The notes beneath the pieces were generated by a model that ran no database searches, was not told the origin of the DNA, and worked only from the letters and a program-made list of their open reading frames with translations. This document shows, in pieces, positions 21,727 to 32,965 of a stretch of DNA of 64,000 nucleotides. The stretch is from Oscarella lobularis (taxonomy: Eukaryota; Porifera; Homoscleromorpha; Homosclerophorida; Oscarellidae): NCBI RefSeq assembly GCF_947507565.1, contig NC_089175.1, forward strand, positions 5,135,733 to 5,199,732, in the 5' to 3' direction. The translations under genes and the position numbers were made by a program. Each line of letters opens with the position of its first letter. Positions within the stretch are counted from its first letter, which is position 1.

Positions 21727-22148
21727 GGCTTCGGGAGGAGCTAAGCGATGAGAATGAACAGAGGGCAACGTTGCCCTCGGCTTTTGGGTGTGTACACGTG
21801 CGGAAAGAATGTCGCTACGCCCGCGTCCACGCCTCTTCGATGTGCGTCAGTTGGGTGCACCGCGGTTACGTCATGAGGTTCGTTTCTATTTCCGATTTAT
21901 TTATTTATTTTCCCAGTCGCGTAGCCTCACAACCGCGCAAAACAAAAACTCTACCCGCGCATATGATCTACGTCGTTTGTCCGACCCTATCTCGCGGAAT
22001 GAGGCGTAGCTCGGATCCGTGTTTCAAAAATACGTTTCCTAGTCATTGGGGAGAAAAAGAGAGAAATCGTTCTCTCGAGTGAAAGGCGACTTTGTATGGC
22101 CTACCTGCCGATTGGGAGGGATTTATACCGATTCCATCGTTCGTAATA
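21727..22148. other. Divergent intergenic region
   Basis: Shared upstream region of the minus-strand GRXCR-like gene and the plus-strand hypothetical gene. It contains GAGGGCAACGTTGCCCTCGG (21761), a near-perfect inverted repeat that could be a protein-binding site. No exon is supported. Confidence 0.35.
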
Positions 22149-22802
22149 ATGGCACTCGTGGCGGATGGCACTTTGAACTGCAAAATAGCACACACCGTTA
22201 CTAAAACTGGTTCTTGCGGTGGCTTCGTGGTGCGTACGCTTACCTCTTCTGCAGCAAATTTTAATACGGCTGTAAACGGCGTGTTTTCAGGCACGCTGAG
22301 GCTGGGAAGACCGGAGGTACGTACAGTGGAAGTGAGATCGCGCCTATTCGAAGGCTTACACTTTGTATGGAAGCTTCGGATCGGACGTCAAGGTGATCTT
22401 GAAGGATACCTTGGATCTGTGAATAAGGGAAAAGCTCTAGTTGAGACGAAAGAGACTCTCTTGCCATCTTACCCAGACGCCATGTTTGATTCGTTGATTT
22501 TACCGCACGCTAAAGCAATTCCCGTTCGGGCCGTCGACGGACGGTCTTTTTCTCCGCTGAAGAACCGCCTAGCTACACGAAAAATCGATTCCAACCTCGT
22601 CGAATACAGTTCTCGAAGTCGAGATCTCGCTTGGAGGCGCGAAAGAGTAGCGATGGTCAAGAAGCGATCGTCGAAGCACAAAACCGCTCAAGGTAAGAAT
22701 CCTTTGATTAGCAAAATCCGTTCGCCCAAAAGGAAAACGCAATGCACGCTCCAGTACCGAGTTCTACCAGCTCCATCCGCGCAGGAGGCGGAGTCAACGT
22801 GA
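22149..22802 (+). CDS. Hypothetical protein, single long open frame
   Basis: A plus-strand frame runs without a stop from an ATG at 22149 ([20 protein letters not shown]) to TGA 22800-22802, about 217 residues, followed 55 bp later by AATAAA. The first third is mixed, the last third is Lys/Arg/Ser-rich ([25 protein letters not shown]). I do not recognise a family. GT and AG sites inside (near 22229, 22291 and 22316) would also permit short introns, so the exact structure is open. Coding status rests on length and the poly(A) signal only. Confidence 0.35.
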   Translation: MALVADGTLNCKIAHTVTKTGSCGGFVVRTLTSSAANFNTAVNGVFSGTLRLGRPEVRTVEVRSRLFEGLHFVWKLRIGRQGDLEGYLGSVNKGKALVETKETLLPSYPDAMFDSLILPHAKAIPVRAVDGRSFSPLKNRLATRKIDSNLVEYSSRSRDLAWRRERVAMVKKRSSKHKTAQGKNPLISKIRSPKRKTQCTLQYRVLPAPSAQEAEST

Positions 22803-22995
22803 CAGGTTCTGTAAACGGTCAATTATCTGTAAACGGTCAATTAGCCCTCCCTTCCAAATAAAAACAGTTCCTTCGACGAACAGAAAACTTAGTTAGCGCA
22901 TGCATAAGTCGAGTCTCTGCGTCTAAGTGGCACGGCGAAGCCTTGAGACCATATGTCTCATTATACATGTAGATGCAATCGTATCTATTGCATCT

Positions 22996-24580
22996 ATGCA
23001 CATAGACGAAATGCCGGGGGATGACGCGACGAGCAAGTCGCCGTCTCCCGAACCGGACAAGGGCGCTCACGCGACCTCGTCGCCGCCGGTTGCCGAGGCG
23101 ACGAGAGGCGAACGGAAGAAGAGCTGGTTCAAGAGACTTTTCCCCGGAAAGAGTCAGAAGCAAAAGGAAAGGGAAGCGATGAGGCGATCGCGTTCGGAGC
23201 CGACGGCAGTGAAATTGGTGACCAGTGACAACAGCTCGACCGATCGGGAGATGTCGCCGACGCCCGCTTTGGGAACTTTGCCTGAGACGGACGACTCTCC
23301 TGTGGACGATCGTAATGTTCCAATACTCGCACTCTTATTTTTTATTGCGTCTACTTTTTTTCCCCTGTAGCTGTTGCTAGAATGACTCCGTATAGATCTT
23401 CCCCTTCTTTGATGCCGACGTTTCGGAAGCGACCTGTGACCGTGCACGTTGCTGTAATGCCGCTGCAGTCTTTCGACTCGTTCGTCTGCATTGTGGTTTT
23501 GCTTTAGGATGATGTGTGGGCTCAGGTGAAGGCCAAACAGGAGGCCTTGTTTAGCGATGGGAGCTTTCTGAAGGTTGATGCTGGCGCTGCGATTTCATCA
23601 AGAGTAAGAATAATTATTACGGCGCATCACGTGTAGCACTCCGCGTTCTTCCTTTAGACTCCTCCTGTTCACAGGCACAGCTATGAGGAAGAAACTCGTA
23701 CAAAAGCGGAGGTTCGCTCTTTGGGCTATTTATACCCTCGGGCAGAAAGATTGGCACCCTTTGCAATGGTTCCAAAGAGTCGTAAGACGTAAAGATAGAG
23801 AGCGGCATCCTTTCCCTTGATTCCAAAGGGTCGTAAGACGTAAAGAGAGAGAGCGGCACCCTTTCGTTTGATTCCTAAGTGCCATACGACGTAAAGATAG
23901 AGAGCGGCACCCTTTGCCTTGATTCCAAAGGGTCGTACGACGTAAAGATAGAGAGCGGCACTCTTTCGTTTGATTTCAAAGAGGGCCGTGCGACATAAAG
24001 ATAGAGAGCGGTACCCTTGCTAATGAAAGTGCCCGCTTGAATTATATAGTACGGTGGAGAACGGCGGTCTCAGTATATATTAATTTACTTGGGCGGAGGA
24101 CGACCGTTGCAGTGTACTTAGATTATCTTGACTGTTGCCTCACGTTTCTCGCTTTTCTTGTAGAAATTCGATGTTACAGACGAAGAATGGCAAAAGGTTA
24201 AGGCAGCTCAGGAGAGAATGTTTTCTAAAGTGGACGACAGTGCATTGGTTGAGAAAGAAATTTCCACTATGAAGCAAAGGGAATCGAGATCTCCTTCCGT
24301 GGAACTAACAGAAGTTCTGACGATAGCCAAGTCCGAAGAGACATTGTCTCCCGTTGCCGTCGTATCAAGCGCGGCACAAGTCCGGGCTGCTTTGGCTAGA
24401 AAAGAAGAAGAGGAGAAAATGAAGCAGAAGTTGGCAGCTGAGACTTTGGCGAAGAGACAAAGCTATGTAAAGGAGGCAGAAGACAAGCTCAACAAAGAAA
24501 AAATCAAAGGAAAAGAGGAGGAGGAGGAAGAGAAATTAGAAGAGCACGAATTCTTTACAGACTGCGCAAAGGAGGGTAAC

Positions 24581-24611
<31 letters not shown>

Positions 24612-26220
24612 ACGACGTTGGTGACGACGGCGTCGAACAAAAGGTCGACGAACAAGACGTTCAAAACATCGAAGAGCACGAATTCTTCGCCGCCGAAGTT
24701 GAAGTTCAAGATAGAGTCGAGAAGCGCGACGAAATCGCGTCAAAGAAAGAGGAGGATGAAGAGAAGACTCCGAGCAAGTTCAATGAACTCGTTCGGCAGC
24801 AATCTCTGGTAGGTCCACGAGCGTTTGAACGGTTCGTTTAGAATTTGCTTTTTAGAAACTACGAGAGTCTAGACAATCAAGAATGAAGAAACGACACACC
24901 ATTGCCTCACCGGGTTTTCTTGTGCGGTTATCTCTTCGCCTTTGGACAGTTGAATTAATGCTCTTTTTTACTAGGAAGGAGAAGAGGGTCTTTGGGACGA
25001 GATACAATCGAAGCACGTCTCGCTATTCAGCGATCCGGCGTCTTTGGAGACGCGCGAGCGATTGGACGACAAAGAAGTCGACCAAACCGAAATGGATGAA
25101 ATTTTGTCGGACGTCAAAGTTCGCAAATCAGGCGTCGTAGTTGGCAGAAGAAAGAGCGACACGCCGCGATTTTCGGTGTTGCCGTCAGCTGAGGAAACCG
25201 CAGAAGTGTCGCCGGCACCGATCAAGGAGAAGAGCAAAACGAAAATTTATTCAGAATATACAGCAGGTGATAAAGCAAATGATTGAATGAGACGTATCTT
25301 CCGAATGTCAGCTTGTCTGTTTAGATTTGACGGCTATTCCTCAGCTGCAGCCTAGTCTTGGACTCTCCGCTGGCCATATGAAACGAAACGTATCGCGAAA
25401 GCACAAGAGACGACCCCCATCGATCCGACTTTCCTCTCCGCCGTCGCATGAAAGTGGAAACCCGCTGTTTGCTAGTCCAGAAAGAGCGGTTGCTGAGGAA
25501 CAAGAGACCGTAATTGTTTTCTCATTTAATTGTCTTTACTCTGTTCTTTAGGACCAGTCCATACCAGTGAGTCTCACGAAGCAAGAAGCACCTAGAGAGA
25601 GTCCTAAAGAAAAGGAGCTACCACAGCAATCCAGTTGGTAAGAAAGCAGATGGTATTTCTAATTTTGAAGTGAGGGGCAGTTGCAGGCAGTTAGACGGGA
25701 TTTCTATTACCAGTAGTAATCTCTTTCAGTGGGACCATTATTCAGAGGTTTCACGGTGGTTCAATCTCTGTTCTTGTAGTGATAGGAATTCTACAAGTTA
25801 TCTAATTGACTGCTGTTCTGATTGACGTTTGTTTTTTAGGCTGCAGGAGCTGCAGAAGAGACAATCTATCAAGTCTGAGGGCATAGGCAGCAGTGCTACT
25901 CTTCCTTATAAGAAGAAAACCAGTCAGCCCATCATTGGTTCTACAGCAGCTTTAGTAGCGATGGCTGCAAAGAAAAGGACAAGCAAGGAGAGTCTTGTAT
26001 CATTCAACGAACGCGCCGAGTCACAGGCTAAACCCAAACCAAAAGCTATGGTCATTCACGAGAAATCCGGTAGCAACAGCAAGGAAGTGTCAGCGCCAGA
26101 GTGGATAAAAATGGCTCAGAAAATCAATGAAAGGGTAAATATTGATCTAGCTTATGTATTCATTCGTGTACTTACTTGTTTTGTTGTTCTCCGCAGAGAG
26201 TAGTTCAAAAAGTCGAGTAG
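22996..26220 (+). CDS. Uncharacterised disordered, acidic coiled-coil protein
   Basis: Eleven exons fit one frame: 22996-23311, 23371-23453, 23508-23603, 23658-23711, 24164-24808, 24856-24913, 24979-25266, 25325-25509, 25552-25637, 25840-26134, 26197-26220; about 709 residues. Features: a basic patch KKSWFKRLFPGKSQKQK near residue 45; two related short motifs, DDVWAQVKAKQEALFSDG and TDEEWQKVKAAQERMFS; a long Glu/Lys/Arg helix; an all-Asp/Glu stretch (24580-24620); the repeated phrase EEHEFF; and a C-terminal APEWIKMAQKINER. The overall style recalls vertebrate actin-capping regulators of the CRACD/KIAA1211 type, but I see no defining motif, so no name is given. An alternative start is ATG 23011. 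Intron 4 is 452 bp and holds a minisatellite. Confidence 0.7.
23753..24009 (+). repeat. 51-bp minisatellite, five copies, in an intron
   Basis: Units begin with GGCACCCTTT at 23753, GGCATCCTTT at 23804, then at 23855, 23906 and 23957, exactly 51 bp apart, with a diverged sixth start near 24010. Each contains GTAAAGATAGAGAGCGG. It lies inside intron 4 of the coiled-coil gene. There are no unique spacers, so it is not a CRISPR array. Confidence 0.9.
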
Positions 26221-27393
26221 CAACACGGTAACTTTTCTTTTTTATGTTTGTTTAACGAAGGCAGCGGTGCTGTCCTTTTGAAAATAAGTTTTTAGCTGCG
26301 CTTACTATCACGTGATCAATCAGTCTCCTCCCTACTCAAAAGCCGTTGACTTTGGGCCTTCTGAGTCTCTCATTTGCCATTTTGAATCAAATTGCTGGTA
26401 AGTGCTTGGCGTTGCATTTTCACGCGCCACGGATCGAGCTCGGTAAGCGCTCGCGCACCTCGCAAAAGCGTTCTGCATGCTTCCCCAAGCACCTCCGAAA
26501 AGTGGACCTGCGTGATGAAGCGTCGAAAAATCGCCTTCTAGACGACTTCTCCTCGTCAATAATTCTGTGGCAGAATGACCACTGATTTCATCCGGCAAAC
26601 ACGGCATGCACCAAGCAAGCCCAAAGCAAACTGAAAGAAAGCAGAAGGGTAAAGGGAGAGTTTTTGTCTGCGTTACTTAGTGCACCAGCCGTTGCATACG
26701 TCACACTCGATCAAGTCTCCCTCTTTAATTGATTTACCGGCAATTCTGCTTTGACTTTTTGTGGTTTCGAGCGTTTTTTCGTTCCGCATCATGTCTTTTG
26801 CTCTTTGGAGCAGTTCATCCGCTGTCAACTTGAAGCATACCGGTATTCACCCTCTCAACAAAGCCTCAGCTTGCGGTTTCGAGCTTTTCTTCTCTCCGAA
26901 AGTACGTGTGTCTTCGAAGTTTCTTTGGGCAAAAAACGTCGTATTTTAAGCAGACCACCAGCCGTTACGTCAAACTCGATCCCGTCATCCTCTTCGATGA
27001 CTGCGGCTCCAAGACGTTTCGCGACAAGGACCGTACTTTTTTTCAGTACATGGTATACTACTGTAGTATATAGTCAGTGCATGCAGCCTTTAGGCCAGAA
27101 TTTGCACTTTAGTTCTCAATATCGAGACTAAATTATCTACGAGCCATCTCGCCTTACTGTACTTCCTTGAAAATGACGAAGTTAGAACCAGCGGATTTGA
27201 CCGACATTGATCGCCCGCGCCCATTTCCGATCACACGATCGCCTGCGGGTGACGCACGCTCGCAGCTCCCTACTGAACGTGTCGGCGAAAAGGGTTTCGC
27301 CAGCCAAGAAACAGCCCGAAACTTGTCCCGACTCCCTTTTTTTTCCCGGATTTATCCGACACTCCCCTATAGACGTCTCTCGAAGAGCTTTTC
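26221..27393. other. 1.17-kb intergenic region
   Basis: Between the coiled-coil gene and the ROCO gene I see several open frames on both strands, but none with splice continuity or family resemblance. It probably contains the promoter of the ROCO gene. No repeat of note. Confidence 0.4.
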
Positions 27394-30300
27394 ATGGAAG
27401 AAGACGGTTTGTTTTTGTTTTCGAATTCTTGCGTCGAGTAGCTCTAGACCTAATCTCGACCGTTCATTCGCTCGCGAAACACCGCGTTTTGTTTTGTGAC
27501 TGCCTCTCCGAAAAATGGCTGCCCTGCGCATTTGGGAAGATCCGCCGCTATTGTTAATTTGTCAATAATCGTTCGTTTTTGTAGAGTTCTTCGCCGCTAT
27601 TGCCAAGGGAAACACGAATTTCGTATCACAGTTCATCCGTAGCTACCCGGAAAAGTGGAAGGAAACGACGACCATTGTACAACGAATGCTTTTACATTTC
27701 AAACTATTCAATGCTTCTTTCTGATGTAGGACGGACAAACTTCACTTCATCTCGCTCCGGATGCTGAAATAGCCGAATGCCTGATTTCGGCTGGAGCTAA
27801 TATGGAAGCTTTGGATAAGGTCTTAATTACTCATTAATTAGCAATTGCGTATTCTTTTCTCACGGTTTGGCATCAGTGGGGATTCACGCCTTTTCTTCAA
27901 GCCACTTGCAATGGAAAATTAGTAGTCGTGGATGTTCTTATTGGACATGGCTGCAACATTTCTGCAAAAATCAAAGTAACTAATAACAGTTAGCACTTTT
28001 TCTATAATCAGTAATAGAATGCAGAATGGAAATGGGGCTCTAGCGCTTGCGAGTATGAATGGTTATGTGGATATTGTGAAACAACTGGTGAGAATGGGGC
28101 TCTGTGTGAATGAACCTCATCAGGTTAGAACGTGACAGATTTGAAGACCCGTCATTTATGAATGTTCAGGGTGGCTATACTTCACTTCATTGGGCGTGTC
28201 AGAAAGGTCATGTTGAAATCACCGACTATCTGATTTCAGCTGGAGCTAATGTGGAATCTTTGGATCAGGTCTTGACTAATAAGAAATTTGGTATATTATT
28301 TTTCACGGTTTAACACCAGTCAGGATGTACGCCTTTTCTTCTTGCCGTTGTCAATGGAAAATCAGGAGTCGTGGGTGTTCTTATTGAACGTTGCTGCAAC
28401 ATTTTTGCAAAAACCAACGTAAGTAATAACAGTTATTTGTATAATAATCAATAATACAAGGTAGGATGGTAATGGAGGTCTGGCACTTGCGAGTAAGCAC
28501 GGTCATTTGAATATTGCGAAACAACTCGTTGAAATGGGACTCAGTGCCAGTGAACCTAATCAGGTATTAGGAGGTGACAGATTTGAAGACTCGTAATTTA
28601 TGAATGTTTAGTATGGCTATACTTCACTTCATTGGGCGTGTGTGAAAGGACATGCTGAAACCGCAGAATATCTGATTTCAGCTGGTGCTAATTTGGAATC
28701 TTTGGATAAGGTCTTGATTAATTAACATTGGGTGTTATTTTCTCACGGGTTGGCGTCAGTGGGGATTCACGCCTTTTCTTCTTGCTGTTCTCAGTGGAAA
28801 TTCGAAAGTAATAAATGTTCTTATTGGACGTGGCTGCAACATTTCTGCAAAAACCAGCGTATGTCATAACAGTTAGCAGTTTCTTAGTAATCAATAATGG
28901 AATATAGGATGGAGATGGAGCTCTGGCACTCGCCAGTGGAGGGGGTTATCTGGCTATTGTGAAGCAACTCGTTGCAATGGGACTCAGCGTCAATGAAGCT
29001 GATCAGGTTTTAGGACGTTTACAGATTTGAAAACTCGTCATTATGAATATTCAGGATGGCTCTACTTCACTTCATTGGGCGTGTCAGACAACACAAGCTG
29101 ACACCGCTGACTATTTGATTTCAGCTGGAGCTAATGTTGAAGCTTTGCATAAGGTATTGATTAATTAGCAGTATTTTCTCTCACGGTTTGACATCAGACG
29201 GGACTCACGCCTTTTCTTTGCGCCGTTCTTGATGGACAGTTAAGAGTCATCGATGTTCTTATTGCACGTGGCTGCATCATTTCTGCTAAAAGCATTGTGA
29301 GTAGCAGTAGCTATCGTTTTGTTAATAATCAATGATTTAAAGTAGAATGGCGAAGGAGCTCTGGCACTTGCGAGTCGAAAAGGTCATTTGGATATTGCAA
29401 AACAACTTGTTAGAATGGGACTCAGTGTCAATGATCCTGATCAGGTATTAGAACGTGACAGATTTGAAGACTCGTCATTTGTAAATGTTCAGGATGGCTT
29501 AACTTCACTTCATTGGGCGTGTCGCGAAGGACATGAAGAAACAGCTGAATATCTGATTTCAGCTGGAGCCGATATGGAAGCAAAAAACAGAGTAGTGATT
29601 TGTTTTTCAGCATAGTTCCAATTTTTGACGTGGCTAATAGTTTGATAGAACACCTCTTCTTGAAGCTAATCTCTTTGAGCAATTCAATGTCGTCGCAGCT
29701 CTTGTGCGGATTCTTGGCAGTCAAATTACATTTGAAAGAGGCGCAAACGGGGGTAACCAACAAGAGGTGTGTCCCCTAAGCCAAAATTCATTGGGCAGCA
29801 AATGACAAAACCGTAATACTGATCCAGTAGCAGGCTTTGTTAATTGTTTGTTTATTGTAGGTCAATGACAGCAACGAAACTTCTAACGAAGGAAAACTCA
29901 CCACCACCAATAAGGTTGATCTCACTTCCGACAAAGACGTCTCCTCGCATCAAGAGAAAGAAGACCATTTTCAAGAAATTTATAACGAGGCTCTCAAACG
30001 CGGCTCCGTAACAGTGAATCGAACTCATATAACCGTTGTTGGTCAAGACAGAGCTGGCAAGTCGTGTCTTGTTGATTCTCTTTTGAACAGACCATTCGAG
30101 AGAGAGAGAAAGCGAGCACGGAAGGAGCGGCCGTGGCAATGACGCACACAGCCGCTAGCGGCTGGGTAGCTACAGACAGCAAGGACCACCTAGATCCGCT
30201 CATTGCACAGGGTGTTTATCGCATGAAGCAGCAGTTGACATCGCAAGAAAATTCGTCTGAGCCATCTCATTTTGTCAAACGGCAATCAGAAGACTTTGAC

Positions 30301-32689
30301 TCTAAATTAGAAGTAGCAGAAGAAGCCGAGCATCACACTTCTACAGTAGAAGTGGAATCATCACGTGTGGTCAAAGTATTAGAAGATGATTTGAAAGCGG
30401 TTGGCACAGAGGCAAAAACGCTTACAGCTAATCAGCAACAACTGGTGAACAGTTTTCTCAAGAATAAGCCAAGTGAAGAAGATCTTAGCAAACAAAGCTT
30501 GGGCCTTCGCGATATATGGGATTTAGGCGGACAAGAAGTTTACCTCGCCACTCATTCGGCTCTCATGCCCGACAGCAAAATGTTTGGGTTGTCTATGTAC
30601 ATGATTGTAATGGATATCTCAAAATCCCTGTCCGATAGAGCACAGTCATTTTTGGATGGCGAAGTAATAGACCAGACAAACGAATTGGGCTGGATTTGCG
30701 CAAATGGAGACTTCCCTTTGTACTGGTTTGGCTCAATCACAGTGGCCCACGAAGAGACGACTATAGATAACGGTTACCACTGGCTCGGCAGGGACGAGGA
30801 GGTGGCTCCTCCTCCTGTCTTTGCAATTGGTTCTCACCGAGACGTCTTGGACATTGACAAAGAAAGGTTTCCTGATTCGGCGTCTACAGAAAAATGGCTG
30901 AGTGAACAAGGAAGACTCTTTGAGCAACTTCTTAGCGACAGCGACTTCATGAAACACATTGTTTTACCAAAGAAACGCGGAGTCAGGGAAGCTGATAAAG
31001 ACTTCCGCGAAATGGATCATTTCGTCAAGAGAATTTTTCTTGTAGACAATTCCGTGTCCGGATCGGGGTCTCCTTGTAAAGGTGTGAATGAAATTCGAGA
31101 CCGAGTGGATCGCATGACGACAACGTATTGGAAAGGCAGGAAAAAACAGCCTCTATTCTGGGTTTACCTTGAAATTCTTCTTTTCCGTTGGAGCAAAGTC
31201 ATGAAAACGGTTGTAGCTAAAGTTGATGAAGTAGCCGAGCTCGCTCAGCATCCAACTATCTGCAACATTTCAAGTCGTGACGAAGTCAAAGTGGCGCTGA
31301 AATATCTAGCAAACGTTGGAGCAATTCTCTATTATCCGGAAGTGGACGATTTGAAAGACGTTGTATTCACAAGCCCTGAATGGGTGATCAAAGCACTGTC
31401 AGCGTTTGTTACAGCTGCAAATCCGGGCCCATTAATGGAGCCGAAGTGGATAATTCTAAAAAGGAAAGGAGTAATGTCTAATGACTTGATGAAGTATCGT
31501 CTCAAACAAATGCGAAATGCCCTCTCTAGCGATTTGAAAGTCACCGATCAGGAGCAAATTGAAGACGAAAATAGACTAATTGTACGACTTCTGGAACTTC
31601 TTGACGTCATCACGCCGGTTGAAGGATTGCCCCAAATTGAATTCTATGTTCCGTCGATGCTGACGACGTCTTTTCTGTATTCTCCTACTCATTGGGAAAA
31701 TCTATCCAGCTCGGAGCCTTCTACTTATTGTGGTCTCCCAGCTCCGCTCATTGTCCTTCCGACAAAATTAAAATTCATTCCGGAATGCCTTTTCTTCCGT
31801 CTTATTACTCGCTTTCTCAAAGCCTATCCAAGTAAACCGCGACTTTCACGTCATCAGTGCATCTTTCTGGCTCAAGATGAATTCTCGACAGTAGAAGGTA
31901 CGCACAACGTCTATTATATTATCTCAAAGCGACTACTATACATGTACCTTGTATTATTCTGTTACAGTTGAAGTTGAATTGCTGTATCACAGTAGGGGTA
32001 AATGGGTCTCTCTGACTATTCGTTTCGTCAATGAAGAGGACCCAAGAAAGATAAGCGAAGAGTTCTTGGCTTCAATCAAGAAGGAGTTGTGTCAACATAT
32101 GGAGAATGTTTGTCGGCAAGGAATGAGAGGCTTCAAGTATAACATATGCTGTCAAACAAATAAAGCCGTTTGTGTGGACAAGGAGTTTGGCGTTGATCCC
32201 GGAAGTCTTTGTGTGATACTCAATGCGGAGGGGGGTTATTCACCAGAAAATCCCAGGCTCTATAATCCATTTGATGAACCTCTGACTGTCAAGCCAGAAG
32301 AGTTTCTTAGAATTAACTGTTGGTTTGGGCACCAACTCATCAATGTTTCACCTCAAGGTAAGAAACAGAATTGCTTTTTGGCATTATCATGTCTGTTTCA
32401 TTCTGCAGATACGCTTCCTAAGGGAGTCAACAGTTCCCTCATTCGGGTTGTCGCGACCCTAGTAGAAGCAAAGTGGCAGAAGCTCGCGGTTTTTCTGGAA
32501 CGAAAAACCAGTGCCATATCGCAGTACAAAGAAAAGTCTGATGAGAATCTCGTTCGGGCAATGATGATCATAGAGGATTGGGCTGAAGAACGCGGTCAAG
32601 AGGCGACGGAAAATGCTCTTATTCAAGCTTGTAAAGATTGCGGTGTTCACAGAGACAAAATTGAAGCCGCATACAAGAAGAAGTCGTGA
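27394..32689 (+). CDS. Ankyrin-ROC-COR-death domain protein (ROCO family), frame breaks present
   Basis: Exon 1 27394-27406 (MEED), then 27585-27676, 27730-27819, twelve 99-nt ankyrin exons (27877 to 29591), 29649-29752, 29861-31897, 31968-32357, 32409-32689. Domains: 13 ankyrin repeats; ROC GTPase with P-loop VVGQDRAGKSCLV, a ~100-residue charged insert, G3 WDLGGQEVY and G4 GSHRD; COR domain; C-terminal death domain (ATLVEAKWQKLAVFL to IQACKDCGVHRDKIEAAY). This is the DAPK1-like ANK-ROC-COR-death layout without a kinase; such proteins signal in the cytosol in death or stress pathways. Two problems: exon 29649-29752 fits neither neighbour's phase by one base at each end, and a GA repeat at about 30094-30108 shifts the frame by two between the P-loop and THTAASGW. 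Either the copy is damaged or the assembly has indels. Confidence 0.85.
27730..29591 (+). repeat. Higher-order ankyrin array: three-exon cassette repeated four times
   Basis: Cassette starts lie at 27730, 28170, 28612, 29055 and 29493 (periods 440, 442, 443 and 438 bp). Each has three phase-0 exons of 99 nt (the first is 90) coding three different ankyrin types: TSLHWACxxGHxExxxYLIS, then TPFLLAVxxG...LIGRGCNI, then GALALASxxGHL...KQLVxM. The fifth cassette is cut after its first exon. Introns between equivalent exons are also alike, so DNA was duplicated in ~440-bp steps. Confidence 0.92.
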
Positions 32690-32965
32690 GTTTGTGCAGT
32701 AACCTTTCAACCTAATTTATACTGTCCTACTCTTTTTGTTCACTTTTGTTTTATCACATGTGCGTTCATATTTACTGTTTGGGTATGCGGATAAAAGCCA
32801 TATCTCCAAAAACAACAAGGTACTGTATATATATGTGGAGAGGAAACTTCGTCCTAAACACAAGGTATGTTTTGTGTTTTCTTCGCGAAGACAGCACTTT
32901 GAAATAATCTAAGCTTTTTAGCCCCGCGTTCTTACAATCACGTGATCACAACAAGATGTCGAAGA
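32690..32965 (+). other. 3' flank of the ROCO gene
   Basis: AT-rich spacer with no gene, ending where the satellite array begins. Confidence 0.5.

Noticed and set aside
23753-24009. Regular repeats resembling a CRISPR array
   Set aside because: Units are contiguous without unique spacers, in a eukaryotic intron.
24555-24743. Arg/His-rich minus-strand frame
   Set aside because: Antisense of the poly-Asp/Glu stretch of the coiled-coil gene.
26346-27131. Several frames on both strands between two genes
   Set aside because: No motif, no splice continuity, no poly(A) support.
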